From Duganella flavida (GTDB lineage Bacteria; Pseudomonadota; Gammaproteobacteria; Burkholderiales; Burkholderiaceae_D), in the NCBI RefSeq assembly GCF_009857445.1, contig NZ_WWCN01000001.1, positions 124,001 to 188,000 on the forward strand: 64,000 nt of DNA, given 5' to 3'. The translations under genes and the position numbers were made by a program. Shown here piece by piece: positions 16,578 to 26,900 of this stretch (its first letter is position 1; the number at the start of each line of letters is the position of its first letter). The notes beneath the pieces are model-generated. The model made no database searches. It was given only the letters and a program-made list of their open reading frames with translations, and was not told where the DNA came from.

Positions 16578-16701
16578 CAGTTTTACGTTAAAAGACACTT
16601 TTACCGACGAAACATTCTAAAACTCAAATAGAATTGCATCCTGATCATTACTATTATTAATTTGCAATTACCCGTTTCCAAATGAAAATAGAGGAATGTT
16701 C

Positions 16702-17337
16702 ATGACCATCGCCAAACTCTTGCTGGGCCTGAGCCTGGCAGGCGCCGCGCTCGGCGCCCAAGCTACCGTGACTTATAACGCCACGTCGGGCCTGACTTCG
16801 CTGAACCCGGGCCCTGGCCTGGTCACCAATACCTTCGACGGCCAGGTGCTGCCGACCGGTTTTGCCACCTACGACAGCGCCGCTGCGCTGATCGCCGCCC
16901 CGGGTAATTCAGGCTATGCCGCTGAGCCGTTCAACGACACCACCGACTTCTTCTCGGTCGGCACCTCGCACGGGCAGGTATCTTCGTCCAGCGTGACCTT
17001 TGGCGGCCTCGGCGTCAGCTACTTCGGCTTTTACATGAGCTCGCCTGACACCTATAACACCGTCACCTTCTACACCAGTGCAGGTGCGGAGACCATCACC
17101 GGCACCCAGATGGCAGGGAAAGCCGGCGTGGCAGTGGACGGCAACCAGGGCGTAGGCTTCTACATGAACTTCTACAGCGCCGCGCCGATCACCAAAGTGA
17201 CCTTCAGCTCGAACCAGGACGCGTTCGAGACCGACAACCACTCCTACATCGCCGCCGTACCGGAACCAGAAACCTATGCCATGCTGCTGGCCGGCCTCGG
17301 CCTGGTGAGTGTAGCGGCACGGCGCCGCCGCGCATAA
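16702..17337 (+). CDS. PEP-CTERM sorting-domain protein
   Basis: A 211-residue exported protein with a signal peptide (about 1-22, ending LGAQA) and a C-terminal PEP-CTERM signal (VPEPETYAMLLAGLGLVSVAA followed by RRRRA). In this system exosortase/EpsH processes such proteins in exopolysaccharide-producing Gram-negative bacteria. The middle is Gly/Ser/Thr-rich and beta-predicted, with no Cys, and no enzymatic motif is recognisable. I prefer the ATG at 16702 because GAGGA (16691-16695) would touch the ATG at 16696 but is 6 nt from the one at 16702. No exosortase gene is in the window, so sorting must depend on one elsewhere. It is followed by an intrinsic terminator. Confidence 0.9.
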   Translation: MTIAKLLLGLSLAGAALGAQATVTYNATSGLTSLNPGPGLVTNTFDGQVLPTGFATYDSAAALIAAPGNSGYAAEPFNDTTDFFSVGTSHGQVSSSSVTFGGLGVSYFGFYMSSPDTYNTVTFYTSAGAETITGTQMAGKAGVAVDGNQGVGFYMNFYSAAPITKVTFSSNQDAFETDNHSYIAAVPEPETYAMLLAGLGLVSVAARRRRA

Positions 17338-17352
17338 GCGTGCAAAACATCA

Positions 17353-17376
17353 AAAGCCCGCAGCAGCGGGCTTTTT
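17353..17376 (+). terminator. Intrinsic terminator after PEP-CTERM gene
   Basis: A 9-bp GC-rich stem, AAAGCCCGC (17353-17361) with GCGGGCTTT (17366-17374), around the loop AGCA, is followed by further T residues. It starts 15 nt after the stop codon and is a standard rho-independent terminator. Confidence 0.9.
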
Positions 17377-17395
17377 CTTTTGGCGCTTGGCAACC

Positions 17396-17635
17396 TCAAC
17401 AGGTCATGCAGGGCGGCCGCTCGGTGATGGGCGGCTTCAGCGGCGTGATGCGCGGGTCAATCGCCGGCTCCGGCATCTGGTAGCTGAATGGCGTGATGAT
17501 GATCGGCGGTATCGTTGGAGGCGCCGACGGCGGACCTTTGGGACCACCTGAGAGGCGCTGGGCGCTACGCTGGCGCCTCGTCGTTGGACGGGAGGAAGGG
17601 ATCGATTGCCCCTCGCTCAATGCTAGCCAAGCCAT
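17396..17635 (-). CDS. Small proline-rich hypothetical protein
   Basis: A 79-residue protein of unknown function. A short N-terminal stretch (AWLALSEGQSIPSSRP) leads to a basic patch (TTRRQRSAQR) and then a Pro/Ile-rich C-terminal half (GGPKGPPSAPPTIPPIIITP) ending Cys-Met-Thr-Cys. I accept it as a gene because a GGAGGG site lies 7 nt before the ATG at 17635 and no overlapping better gene exists. The ATGs further upstream are less well placed. There is no signal peptide or membrane helix. It could be a lineage-specific small protein or a chance ORF in high-GC sequence. Confidence 0.5.
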   Translation of the reverse strand: MAWLALSEGQSIPSSRPTTRRQRSAQRLSGGPKGPPSAPPTIPPIIITPFSYQMPEPAIDPRITPLKPPITERPPCMTC

Positions 17636-17836
17636 GTTGATGCCCTCCATGTGCAAGTGAGATTATCAGTTTAGACCACCATAACTTTAAATCAAGGTCC
17701 GTTCTCAGCCCTTCACCGCTTGTCTTCGCTGGCAGGCGTTCCATCCCGCCAATCCGCCACTTCGTCGCAATCCGATGGCCCGTGCCGGCCCGCGCCGGTA
17801 CAGTTCAACCATCAACAAAACACACCGGGGAACGCT

Positions 17837-18229
17837 ATGAACAGCACCGCAAAAAAACTGATACTCGCTACCTTGATCCTGTTGCTGGCCACGATGGCCT
17901 GCCAGTCGATCTTCGGCGACGGCATGTCCGTCAACATCGACGGCGATGAATTCAACGGCCCGCTGGGCGCGGTGCTGGGCGTGATGTTCGGCGGCATGGG
18001 CATGCTGCTGGCGGCGGTGGTGATGGTGTGCGTGGCGATCTTCCTGTGCGTGCTGTTCGCCAGCCTCGGCATCCTGGCCGTGTTCGGTGTGGCGCTGGCA
18101 GCTGTGGTGGCCGTGGCGGCGGTCTCGCCCCTGCTGCTGCCGCTGCTGATCCCGATCGGCCTGTACTGGCTGCTGGTCAGCCGCCCACGCAAGCTGCGCC
18201 AGCAAGCCATGCTGGAACAACCAGTCTAA
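17837..18229 (+). CDS. Small hydrophobic membrane protein
   Basis: A 130-residue inner-membrane protein I do not recognise. The first helix (about 7-23, LILATLILLLATMACQSIFG) could be a signal anchor or, with its Cys, a poor lipobox. A short polar loop follows (MSVNIDGDEFNGPL), then two to three very hydrophobic Ala/Val/Leu helices (about 40-115) and a basic C-terminus (RPRKLRQQ) predicted cytoplasmic. The ATG at 17837 is supported by CGGGGAA 6 nt upstream; the 39 codons ahead of it look non-coding. It is convergent with the large GGDEF gene with only 4 nt between stops. Confidence 0.72.
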   Translation: MNSTAKKLILATLILLLATMACQSIFGDGMSVNIDGDEFNGPLGAVLGVMFGGMGMLLAAVVMVCVAIFLCVLFASLGILAVFGVALAAVVAVAAVSPLLLPLLIPIGLYWLLVSRPRKLRQQAMLEQPV

Positions 18230-18233
18230 GGTT

Positions 18234-21200
18234 TCAACCGGAAGCGGCCGGGACTTGAAGCCCCGGCCGATCCGCCTCCACATCCATCAATTCCACCCGG
18301 TTACGCCCGCCGCGCTTGGCGCAGTACAAAGCCTGGTCGGCGCGGATCAAAGCAGGATCGCCGCCCGGGGTTTTCCCGCCCATCGCCGCAATCCCGATGC
18401 TGATAGTGATGTCCAGCGTCAGGCCGTCATCCAGCTGCATCGGTGTCTGCGCCACCCGCTGCCGCAGGCGCTCGCCGAACACCGCCGCCGCATCCAGATC
18501 GGTGCCGGGCAATAGCACCGCAAACTCCTCCCCGCCGATGCGGCCCAGCATATCGATCTTGCGCTGGCCTTCGCGCATCAAATCGGCCAGCTGGCGCAGT
18601 ACGGCGTCGCCGGCGGCGTGGCCATATTCGTCGTTGATGCGCTTGAAGTGGTCGATATCGAGCAGTAGCACCGCCGCGCAGGCGCCGATATCACGCTGCA
18701 AGCGGCCCTCTTCTTCCTGCAGGCGTCCCATGAATTCGCGCCGGTTCGGCAGGCCGGTGAGGAAGTCGGTGGTGGCCAGCACGCGCAGCTCATCGTCCAT
18801 GCGCCGCCGTTCGGTGATGTCGAGCGTCGAGACGATCACGAAATCGAGGCTATGGGTATGGCCCGGCATCACCAGCAAAGTCAGTTCGTTGAGGCGGGCC
18901 ACGCCATCCAGCCGCTCGAAGCTGCCCTCGCAGGCGAAGAAGTGCTGGCCCTGCGCCAGCGCGGTGACGGCGCGGGCAAAATTCGGCATGGCGGCGGCGT
19001 CGAAGTTTTGCGCCAGCGTCAGGCGGCCCAGGTCTTTGCGGCCCGGCGGCGCCGCCACCTGCTCCAGCGCAGCCGCGTTCACGTCCATGATACGCACCAG
19101 CGACGCCAGCCGCCGCAGCTGGCTCGGATTGGCTTGCAAGTACGCAGCCAGGTCGTCGATGCCGGACAGCTCGAATTCCGCCAGCGCGCTGCGCAATGCC
19201 GACCAGTCCTGCTCCCACAGCGCCACCGGCGCATGGTCGTACAGGCTGCGGAAACGCGCCTCGCCCGCGCGCAAGGCCACCGCAGCCTGCGCTTGTTCAA
19301 TGGCGATGCCGGCCAGCCGCGAACCCTGCTCGATCAGGGCGATATTCGCAAGGCTGGGCAAGCGCGCATCGCGGTGATAAATCGCGAAAGTGCCCAGCAC
19401 CGTGCCGCTGGTGCTGACGATGGGATCGGACCAGCACGAGCCCAAACGGGCCTGCATGGCGAGGTCGCGGTACTCGGCCCACGAAGGGGCGCTGCGGATA
19501 TCTTCCACGATCACGCGACTGCGCGTGAGGATGGCCTGGCCGCAGGCGCCGACGCCGCTGTTGATCGCCTTGCCGTGTATCGCAGCGTTGAAGAAGGCTG
19601 GCAGGCTAGGCGCCGCGCCCACCAGCAAATGCTCGCCATGTTCGTCGAGCAGCAGGATGGAGCACAGCATCTCCTCGTTGTCCGCCTCCACGCCCTGCAC
19701 TACGCTTTCCAGGATGGTTTGCAGCGGTGCGCCGGTGGCCAGCAGTTCCAGTACATGGCGGCGGGTCTGCTCGCGCTGTTCGATGCGGGTGCGCTCAGTG
19801 ATGTCGCGGAAGGACCAGATGCGCGCCGGCTCGCTGCCCAGGTGCAGGCCACGGGTGGTCTTCTCGATCACCCGGCCATCCTTCAGGTGCAGTACTTCGT
19901 GCTCCTCCTCTACCGGCGTGCCGCGTTGCACACCGGGCAGCGTCAATTGCGCCGGTTCATCCAGCCGCAGGCCGCATTCGGGATGGCGCAGCTGCGCGCA
20001 CATATGCGTCATCAGCACCGCGCCGTCGCTTTGCCAGTCCAGCTGCTCCGGCACATTCCACAACTCGCGGAAGCGCCGGTTCGAATTGAGCACCGTGCCG
20101 CGCAGGTTATCGACCAAAATACCGTCGATAGTAGAGTCCAGGATGCTGCGCAACACCGCCTGGCTGCGCTGCGCGCTGTCGGCCATCACCATCAGCGTGG
20201 CCTGGCCTTCCTTGAGTTCCTCGGCCAGCGCGTGGCTGCGTTCCAGCCCTTCGCGCGCGCGCACGCGGCCGCGCGCCAGCAGCCATGTGAGCCACGCCAG
20301 CAGCATGCTGAGTGCTATGCCGGCAGCGGCAATCTGCTGTGCCTTGTCGCTACGCGCCGATGCCGGTACGGGCAGCATCGAGATGCGCAGCGTCCAGCGG
20401 TGATTGGCGGTGCTGATCTGCTGCAGTGTGGAGCGCAGCTTGGCGCCGGCATTGGACACGCTGTCATACATCAGCGCTTCCGGCGAGACGGCGTCGCCGT
20501 CGTAGATTTCCACATCCAGCGCGGCGGCGCGCGGTCCGCCAAGGCCGGCCATCAAATCGCCAGTGCGGAACGGTGCGAACACCCAGCCGCTGATGGCGGC
20601 GCGGCGCTGCGCCAGCGTGTGGGTCGGCTGCGGATGGTTATACAAAGGCAGCACCATCAAAAAGCCCACCTGCTCCGGCGTGCCAGCTTCCTGCACCAGC
20701 CGCACCTTGGCGCTCATGGCCGGCTGGCCGGAATCGCGCGCCTGCTCCAGCGCGGCGCGGCGGCTCGGTTCCGAGGCGGCGTCAAAACCAAAGGCGAGAC
20801 GGTTGTTTTCGTTAAACGGTTCGAGGTAGACAATGGGCGCATGCCACGGCCGCGCGCTGCGCGGGAACACGTGGTAGCTGGGATAGCCGCTGCGCCGCAC
20901 GATGGCCTCGTGCTCGTCCAGCTGGTGGGTGCCGATCAGCTGCATGTAGCCGACGCCGTGGATGCCGGGGAAGTGGTGATCCAGGTCCTGTCCGGTGAGG
21001 TAGGTTTCGAATTCGTCGCGGTCGACGTGCTGGGAGCTGGTGAACAAACCCTGCACGCCATACAGCACCTGTACGTAGGTCTGCATGCGCTGGTCCAGGT
21101 TATTCACCAGTTCACGCACACGGCCATCGAAATCGGCTTGCGCATCCTGCTCCGCATCGGCGGTGGCGCTATGCCACAACACCGCCGTCACACCCAGGCA

Positions 21201-21287
21201 GCCGCTCAGCACCAATGCCGGCAAGATCGCTGGTGACAGCAGATCCTGCAGCAAACGGCGCAGCCGTGCCTGGGGGTTGGTGAGCAT
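18234..21287 (-). CDS. CHASE-PAS-GAF-PAS-GGDEF diguanylate cyclase
   Basis: A 1017-residue membrane-bound sensor cyclase. TM1 is about 18-38. A periplasmic CHASE domain (about 60-270) includes FPGIHGVGYMQLI, GYPSYHVFP and FNENNRLAFGFDAASEPSRR. TM2 is about 322-342. Then come a PAS domain (about 375-495), a GAF domain (about 510-655, with GVGACGQAILTRSRVIVEDI), a second PAS-like segment (about 670-835) and a GGDEF domain (about 850-1005) with an intact GGEEF active site and an RKID inhibitory I-site five residues ahead. It should make c-di-GMP from GTP in response to a periplasmic ligand. Its ATG abuts the queC stop codon, so it is co-transcribed downstream of queC. Confidence 0.93.
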   Translation of the reverse strand: MLTNPQARLRRLLQDLLSPAILPALVLSGCLGVTAVLWHSATADAEQDAQADFDGRVRELVNNLDQRMQTYVQVLYGVQGLFTSSQHVDRDEFETYLTGQDLDHHFPGIHGVGYMQLIGTHQLDEHEAIVRRSGYPSYHVFPRSARPWHAPIVYLEPFNENNRLAFGFDAASEPSRRAALEQARDSGQPAMSAKVRLVQEAGTPEQVGFLMVLPLYNHPQPTHTLAQRRAAISGWVFAPFRTGDLMAGLGGPRAAALDVEIYDGDAVSPEALMYDSVSNAGAKLRSTLQQISTANHRWTLRISMLPVPASARSDKAQQIAAAGIALSMLLAWLTWLLARGRVRAREGLERSHALAEELKEGQATLMVMADSAQRSQAVLRSILDSTIDGILVDNLRGTVLNSNRRFRELWNVPEQLDWQSDGAVLMTHMCAQLRHPECGLRLDEPAQLTLPGVQRGTPVEEEHEVLHLKDGRVIEKTTRGLHLGSEPARIWSFRDITERTRIEQREQTRRHVLELLATGAPLQTILESVVQGVEADNEEMLCSILLLDEHGEHLLVGAAPSLPAFFNAAIHGKAINSGVGACGQAILTRSRVIVEDIRSAPSWAEYRDLAMQARLGSCWSDPIVSTSGTVLGTFAIYHRDARLPSLANIALIEQGSRLAGIAIEQAQAAVALRAGEARFRSLYDHAPVALWEQDWSALRSALAEFELSGIDDLAAYLQANPSQLRRLASLVRIMDVNAAALEQVAAPPGRKDLGRLTLAQNFDAAAMPNFARAVTALAQGQHFFACEGSFERLDGVARLNELTLLVMPGHTHSLDFVIVSTLDITERRRMDDELRVLATTDFLTGLPNRREFMGRLQEEEGRLQRDIGACAAVLLLDIDHFKRINDEYGHAAGDAVLRQLADLMREGQRKIDMLGRIGGEEFAVLLPGTDLDAAAVFGERLRQRVAQTPMQLDDGLTLDITISIGIAAMGGKTPGGDPALIRADQALYCAKRGGRNRVELMDVEADRPGLQVPAASG

Positions 21288-21995
21288 TTACACCTCGGTG
21301 CCCACGTACTGGTGATAACCGCGGGCGCGCAGCGCACAGGCCGGGCACGTGCCGCAGCCATAGCCCCAATCGTGCAGCGCACCGCGCTCGCCGAGGTAGC
21401 AGGTGTGGGTGCCGTCACGAATCAGGTCCACCAGGCGCTGGCCACCCAGTTCCTGCGCCAGTTCCCAGGTCTGCTTTTTGTCGCGCCACATGAGCGGCGT
21501 TTCCAGCTTGATGCGGGTGTCCATGCCGAGATTGAGGGCGACCTGCAGCGCCTTCATGGTGTCGTCGCGGCAGTCCGGGTAGCCGGAGAAATCGGTTTCG
21601 CACATGCCGCCCACCAGCACCGTCAGGCCGCGGCGATAGGCCACGGTGGCAGCAACGGTCATGAACAGCAGGTTGCGGCCCGGGACGAAGGTATTCGGCA
21701 GGCCATTGGCTTGCGTTTCGATGGCGATATCGTGGGTCATCGCGGTTTGCGAGATAGCCGAAATCAGCGACAGGTCGATCATGTGGTCTTCACCCAGCTT
21801 GGCGTTCCAGTCGGATGATTGTTCGCGCAGGCTTTGCAGCAGTGTCGGACGCACAGTCAGTTCGACCGCGTGGCGCTGGCCATAGTCAAAACCAATGGTT
21901 TCAACGCGCGCGTAATGTTTCAACGCCCAGGCGAGGCAGGTGGTGGAGTCTTGACCTCCGCTAAACAGGACCAGGGCGGAATCGGTAGGCAGCAT
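21288..21995 (-). CDS. queC: 7-cyano-7-deazaguanine synthase
   Basis: A 235-residue QueC. It converts 7-carboxy-7-deazaguanine plus ammonia and ATP to preQ0 in queuosine biosynthesis. The PP-loop ATP-binding motif [15 protein letters not shown] is near residues 11-25, and the C-terminal zinc site [14 protein letters not shown] with an upstream Cys in GYGC is present. The length matches the family. I chose the ATG at 21995 because GGAAAG lies 5 nt upstream; a longer frame lacks this. It is the first gene of a two-gene unit with the CHASE-GGDEF cyclase, whose start directly follows the queC stop. No queD/queE genes are nearby. Confidence 0.96.
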   Translation of the reverse strand: MLPTDSALVLFSGGQDSTTCLAWALKHYARVETIGFDYGQRHAVELTVRPTLLQSLREQSSDWNAKLGEDHMIDLSLISAISQTAMTHDIAIETQANGLPNTFVPGRNLLFMTVAATVAYRRGLTVLVGGMCETDFSGYPDCRDDTMKALQVALNLGMDTRIKLETPLMWRDKKQTWELAQELGGQRLVDLIRDGTHTCYLGERGALHDWGYGCGTCPACALRARGYHQYVGTEV

Positions 21996-22085
21996 AGTTC
22001 TTTCCAGATGAAGCAATATTATTAGTACGCCATCTTTTGGGGCGATCCGGTAACATACTCACTAGCGTACACCTTATGGAGTCTC

Positions 22086-23915
22086 ATGTTACCGGCATCG
22101 CCAGCAAAAAAACGGGCAGGATCACGAATTTTGGCACAAGTTGTGGCAAAAGTATCCGGCGGCCTTGCTACGGCCATGCTGGCCGGGTCGGTGCTGGCAG
22201 CGGAAGGCCTCAAGTACGAGGTCCATATCGATGCCCCGGGCGATGTGCGCGAACTGCTGGAGCATAACCTGGACCTGGTGCGCTTTCGCGGCAACGACCG
22301 CATCGACCGCGAACAGCTGCAACGGCTGGTGCGCGTGGCGCCGGAACAAATCCGCACGCTGGTGGCGACCGATGGCTACTACTCGCCAGTGATCAGCGCG
22401 CGGCTGGACCGCGAGACCGGCGTGCCGCTGGTGCAGGTCAAGGCGGAGCCGGGCGAACCGGTGCGCGTGGGCGAAATCGATCTCGAACTGCAAGGCTTTG
22501 CCGCCAATCCCGAAGTGAATGCGCTCAAGGACACATGGACGCTGAAGAAAGGCCGCGTGTTCCGGCAGGATGAGTGGGAATCGGCCAAGCGCACGCTGTT
22601 ACGCTCGGTGGTGCAGACGCGCTACCCGCGCGCGCAGTTGGTGGATAGCCAGGCCACGGTCGATCCGGAGGCGCGTCTGGCTAACCTGCACGTGGTGATC
22701 GACAGCGGGCCGGAGATGCGCTTCGGCGAATTGCGCATCGAGGGCTTGAAGCGCTATCCCGAGTCGGTGGTGCGCAACCTGAATCAGATTCATTCCGGCG
22801 ACTACTACAGCGAGGCAGCGCTACAGTCGTATCAATCGCGCTTGCAGGACACCGGCTATTTCGCCAGCGTGGAAGTGAGCGGCGACATGAGCGCGATCCT
22901 GAGCGAGCAGCTGGACGCGGCTTCGATGACGCCGGAGCAGAATGCAGCGGCAACGATGGCGCCCCTGCCGCTGCTGGTGCGCGTGGTGGAGAACAAGCGC
23001 AAGAACGTCAGCGCCGGTGTGGGTTATTCGACCAACACGGGTAACCGTGCATCGCTGACGTATGACGATTTGTCGGTGTTCGGCCTGCGCATGAAGAGCG
23101 CGCTGACGCTGGAGACCAAGAAGCAGACGGCCAGCAGCAATTTCTACTTCCCGATTACGCCGGAAGGCTACAACGACAGTATCGGCGCGTCCTTTGAGCG
23201 TAGCGATATTTCGGGCGAGGTGACCAGCGTGGCCAGTATCGCCGGCAAGCGCACCTGGGGCACGCCGCTGTTGGAGCGCAACCTGACGCTGGAGCTGCTG
23301 ACCGAGACCAAGTCTATCGGCGGCATCCCGTCCAGCCAGAGTAAGAGTTTGCCGCTGACGTATGGCGTTACCTGGCGCAAGCTGGATAATCTGCTGTTCC
23401 CGACCAAGGGCTACGCCTTGAACGCGCAGCTGGGCGGCGCGCTGCTGCCGATATTGACCGATGAAGCGTTTGTGCGCGGCTATCTGCGCGGCGTGGCCTA
23501 CCTGCCGCTGGGTTCCAGTTCGAATGCAATTTTCCGTGGCGAGGCTGGGGCGCTGGCGTCGCGCGACAAGAGTGGCGTGCCAGCGGTGTATCTGTTCCGC
23601 GCCGGTGGCGACCAGTCGGTGCGCGGTTATGCCTACCAAGAGCTGGGCGTACCGGTGAATGGCGCGACCACTGGCGGGCGCTATCTGGCCACGGCGAGTG
23701 CGGAATACCAGTACTGGTTCAAGCCTGCGTATGGCGCGGCGATTTTCTACGATGCGGGTAATGCGGGTGATACCTTCAGTTCCTTGCATCCAAAATCGGG
23801 CTATGGTGTTGGCGCGCGCTGGAAGAGTCCTGTGGGGCCGATCAATGTGGACATCGCGTATGGCCACGCGGTTCAAAAATATCGTTTGCACTTCTCGCTG
23901 GGATTCACTTTCTGA
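22086..23915 (+). CDS. tamA: TamA-like autotransporter assembly factor (BamA/Omp85 family)
   Basis: A 609-residue outer-membrane Omp85 protein. A rather long basic N-terminus precedes the signal hydrophobic core (about 20-38, ending VLA). Three POTRA-like repeats span about 42-275 (e.g. ILELRIEGLKRYPESVVRNL-type strands), and a 16-strand barrel runs from about 290 to the end, with VGYSTNTGNRASLTYDD, the conserved FRAGGDQSVRGYAYQELG lid-loop motif and a C-terminal FSLGFTF. With TamB it helps insert a subset of outer-membrane proteins. TGGAG lies before the ATG. The stop overlaps the tamB start by 1 nt (TGATG), so the two are translationally coupled. Confidence 0.93.
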   Translation: MLPASPAKKRAGSRILAQVVAKVSGGLATAMLAGSVLAAEGLKYEVHIDAPGDVRELLEHNLDLVRFRGNDRIDREQLQRLVRVAPEQIRTLVATDGYYSPVISARLDRETGVPLVQVKAEPGEPVRVGEIDLELQGFAANPEVNALKDTWTLKKGRVFRQDEWESAKRTLLRSVVQTRYPRAQLVDSQATVDPEARLANLHVVIDSGPEMRFGELRIEGLKRYPESVVRNLNQIHSGDYYSEAALQSYQSRLQDTGYFASVEVSGDMSAILSEQLDAASMTPEQNAAATMAPLPLLVRVVENKRKNVSAGVGYSTNTGNRASLTYDDLSVFGLRMKSALTLETKKQTASSNFYFPITPEGYNDSIGASFERSDISGEVTSVASIAGKRTWGTPLLERNLTLELLTETKSIGGIPSSQSKSLPLTYGVTWRKLDNLLFPTKGYALNAQLGGALLPILTDEAFVRGYLRGVAYLPLGSSSNAIFRGEAGALASRDKSGVPAVYLFRAGGDQSVRGYAYQELGVPVNGATTGGRYLATASAEYQYWFKPAYGAAIFYDAGNAGDTFSSLHPKSGYGVGARWKSPVGPINVDIAYGHAVQKYRLHFSLGFTF

Positions 23916-26900
23916 TGGCTGATCAAGACGACAAAGCAGTTTTGCCACGCCGGCGTTGGCCGCAACGTCTGGCGATCGGATTTACGCTGCTGGCCGCGCT
24001 GTTGTTTGGTGCTTTCTGGCTGCTGGGACGGGAGTCGACCTTGCAGCAGCTGGTGCAGCGGATTTCCACTGCCAGCGGTGGCACGATTACGGTAACCGGT
24101 GTGAGTGGCTCGCTGTATCACCGCATGCATATCGATAAGCTGGTGTATCGCAGTGAAGGCACCGTGGTGACGGCGGAGCAGATTGATATCAACTGGTCGC
24201 CGTTGCAGTATTTTTCGGAAGGGCTGACGATTAGCGAGCTGCATGCGCGTAGCTTGCTCGTGCAGAGTATGGGGCCTTCAACGCCGTCGACCATGCCTGC
24301 GTCACTGGCCTCGCCGATCAAACTTAGCATCTCCGACGGGCGGCTCGACAAGCTGACGTTGACCAGCGAGAGTGGCAGCGATGTGATTGAGCGCCTGCGC
24401 TTCAAGCTCGATGGTGATCGCACGGCGTGGCACGTGCAGGACGCCTCCGCACACACGGCGTTCGGCGACATCAATGCAGAAGCCGCCATCGCCGGCGCCA
24501 AGCCCTTCGCACTACAAGGCAAAGCGACGCTGGCCAGCGGCGCGACGGCGGGCGGCGCGCAGCTGGCGGTACAGGCCAGCGGCGATCTGGCGCTGCTGCA
24601 GTTGAAGGCGCAGGGTTCGGCCAATGGCGCGAGCGGCGAGGCCTTGGTGACGCTGGCGCCGTTCGACACGATCATCCTGCACTCCATCGACCTGACCGGC
24701 CGCGATCTTGACCCTGCGGGCTTCGACGCCGCCTGGCCGCAGGCGAAATTCGGGCTCAAACTGAACGCCGTTATCGCCAAAGACCAAAAACTCTCCGGCC
24801 AATTCGCCTTGATCAACCAAGGCAAGGCCGCACCGCTGGACCGCGATGGCCTGCCGCTGCAAACCTTCAGCGGACGCCTGGACGGCACCCTCACCACCTC
24901 CCTGCTGGACAACGTTTTGCTAGACCTCGGCCCGGCAGGAAAATTCACCGGCGGCGGTAAGATCCAGCGCAGCGGCCCGGAAGCCGGCATCGACGCCGCC
25001 ACTTTCAAGCTGCACACCGACCGCATCGACCTGAAGAACCTCCACACCAGCATTAATAAAACCGCCGTCGCCGGCGACATCACGCTCACCAGCACGCCGA
25101 AGAAGCAAACGCTATCTGCGGCACTGGCCGACAAAGGCCTGCGCCTCGACCTGCAAGCCACGCTGGCCGACGCGCTGCTGCAACTGCATCAGGCACGCCT
25201 GCAAGCAAAGAAAGGCAGCATCAGCGCCACCGGTCAGCTGTCACTGAAAGACAAACAAGCCTTTAGCGCCAAACTGACCACCGATCATTTCGATCCGTCC
25301 GCGCTAGGCAGCGGCTACCCAATTGCGGACCTGAATGCGGACATCAACGCCAGCGGCGCGCTGACGCCGGCGTGGCAGGTGGCAGCAAGCTTCCAGATCA
25401 AGACCAGCAAGTTGATGGGCCAACCGCTGGCTGGCAACGGCAAGCTGAATGCGGACGCGAAGCACATCAGCGGCGTGGATGCGCACCTGTCGCTGGCGCA
25501 GAACACGGCAGATGTCAGCGGCAGCTTCGGCGCGCCAGGCGAGCAACTGCGCTGGAAGATCGATGCACGCCAGCTGTCGGCAGTGAGCAGCGATTTGCTT
25601 GGCGCGATTGCCGCCAGCGGCGCAGTCACCGGCACGCTCGATGCGCCGCGCAGCAGCTTTGAAGCTGACGCCAAAGGACTAGGCTTTGCGTCGGCCAAGC
25701 GGCCGTCGGACAGTTTGATTCACGCCAGCGGCGATGTGGTGGTGGCTAAGGGCACGCCGGAGTTGAAAATGAACGGCAGCGTGCAGCGCTTGAATCCTGC
25801 GTCGTTTGGCGCGGCGCAGGCGGGTGCAGTGAATGCGGCCTTCAGCGCGGAAGCGCGGTTGACCAGCGATTGGCGCGCGGGCGTGAACCTGACCTTGCAG
25901 CCCTCGACGTTTGCCAATGCGCCGTTGTCGGGCTATGCAAAGCTGTCGGCATCCAAAGGGAGTGTGAGCAATGCGGATGTGGACTTGCATCTGGCATCCA
26001 ACAGCTTGCAGGCCAAGGGCAGCTTTGGCAGCGCGCTCGATAAGCTGGAGTGGAAGCTCGACGCGCCGCAACTTGGCGCGCTCGGACCGCAGTTCGGCGG
26101 CGCACTGCAAGCCAGCGGCACCCTGTCCGGCACCAGCGCCCGCCCCGCCCTCGCGCTTACCCTCAACGGCAGCAACCTGCGCGCACCGGGCCAGCAGGAA
26201 ATCGGCAGCATCAAAGGCAACGCCACGCTCGGCAACACGATTGCGATGGCAACCGGCGCGACCGGCGGCATAGCGGCGGCCGATGCAGCGCGTGGTGCGA
26301 CGGGCGGCGCGGCTCGTAGCGCGGTGCGCGGTGGCGCGGCGGCTGAGGTCATGGCCGACGTGCCGCTGGTGAGCGACATTGAGATTACGCGCTACGTGTC
26401 GCCAGCCATCTCGCTCGACAAGCTGCGGCTACAAACCAGCGGCACGCGCTCGGCGCACGTCATCCAGCTCAACGCCGCCAATCCAGACTTTGACGCCGCG
26501 CTGCGCGTCAAAGGCAACTGGGCCAACGACACCTGGACCGGCGCCATCGACACCCTGCAAAACCGTGGCCGCTTTGCCCTCACCCTCGCCGCGCCAGCGC
26601 CGCTGAAACTGGTCGCGCCGGAAGACACCGGCGTCGCCGGCCTGCTCAAGCCCGAACAGATCGCATTGGGCAGCACCACCATCAACCTGCCCGCCGGCTC
26701 GGTGCGCATCGACTACCTCGAAAAAAACGCCAGCACCTGGCGCAGCAAAGGCCAAGCCGCCGGCGTGCCGGTCAACTACCTGGCCCAACTCTCCGAAGCC
26801 TGGCGCGACAACGTCCGCAGCAGCATGACCATCGGCGCCGACTGGGGCATCAACCTGCAAGCGGCCTCCCGCACGTTGGCCGGCAACGTCCACGTCTACC

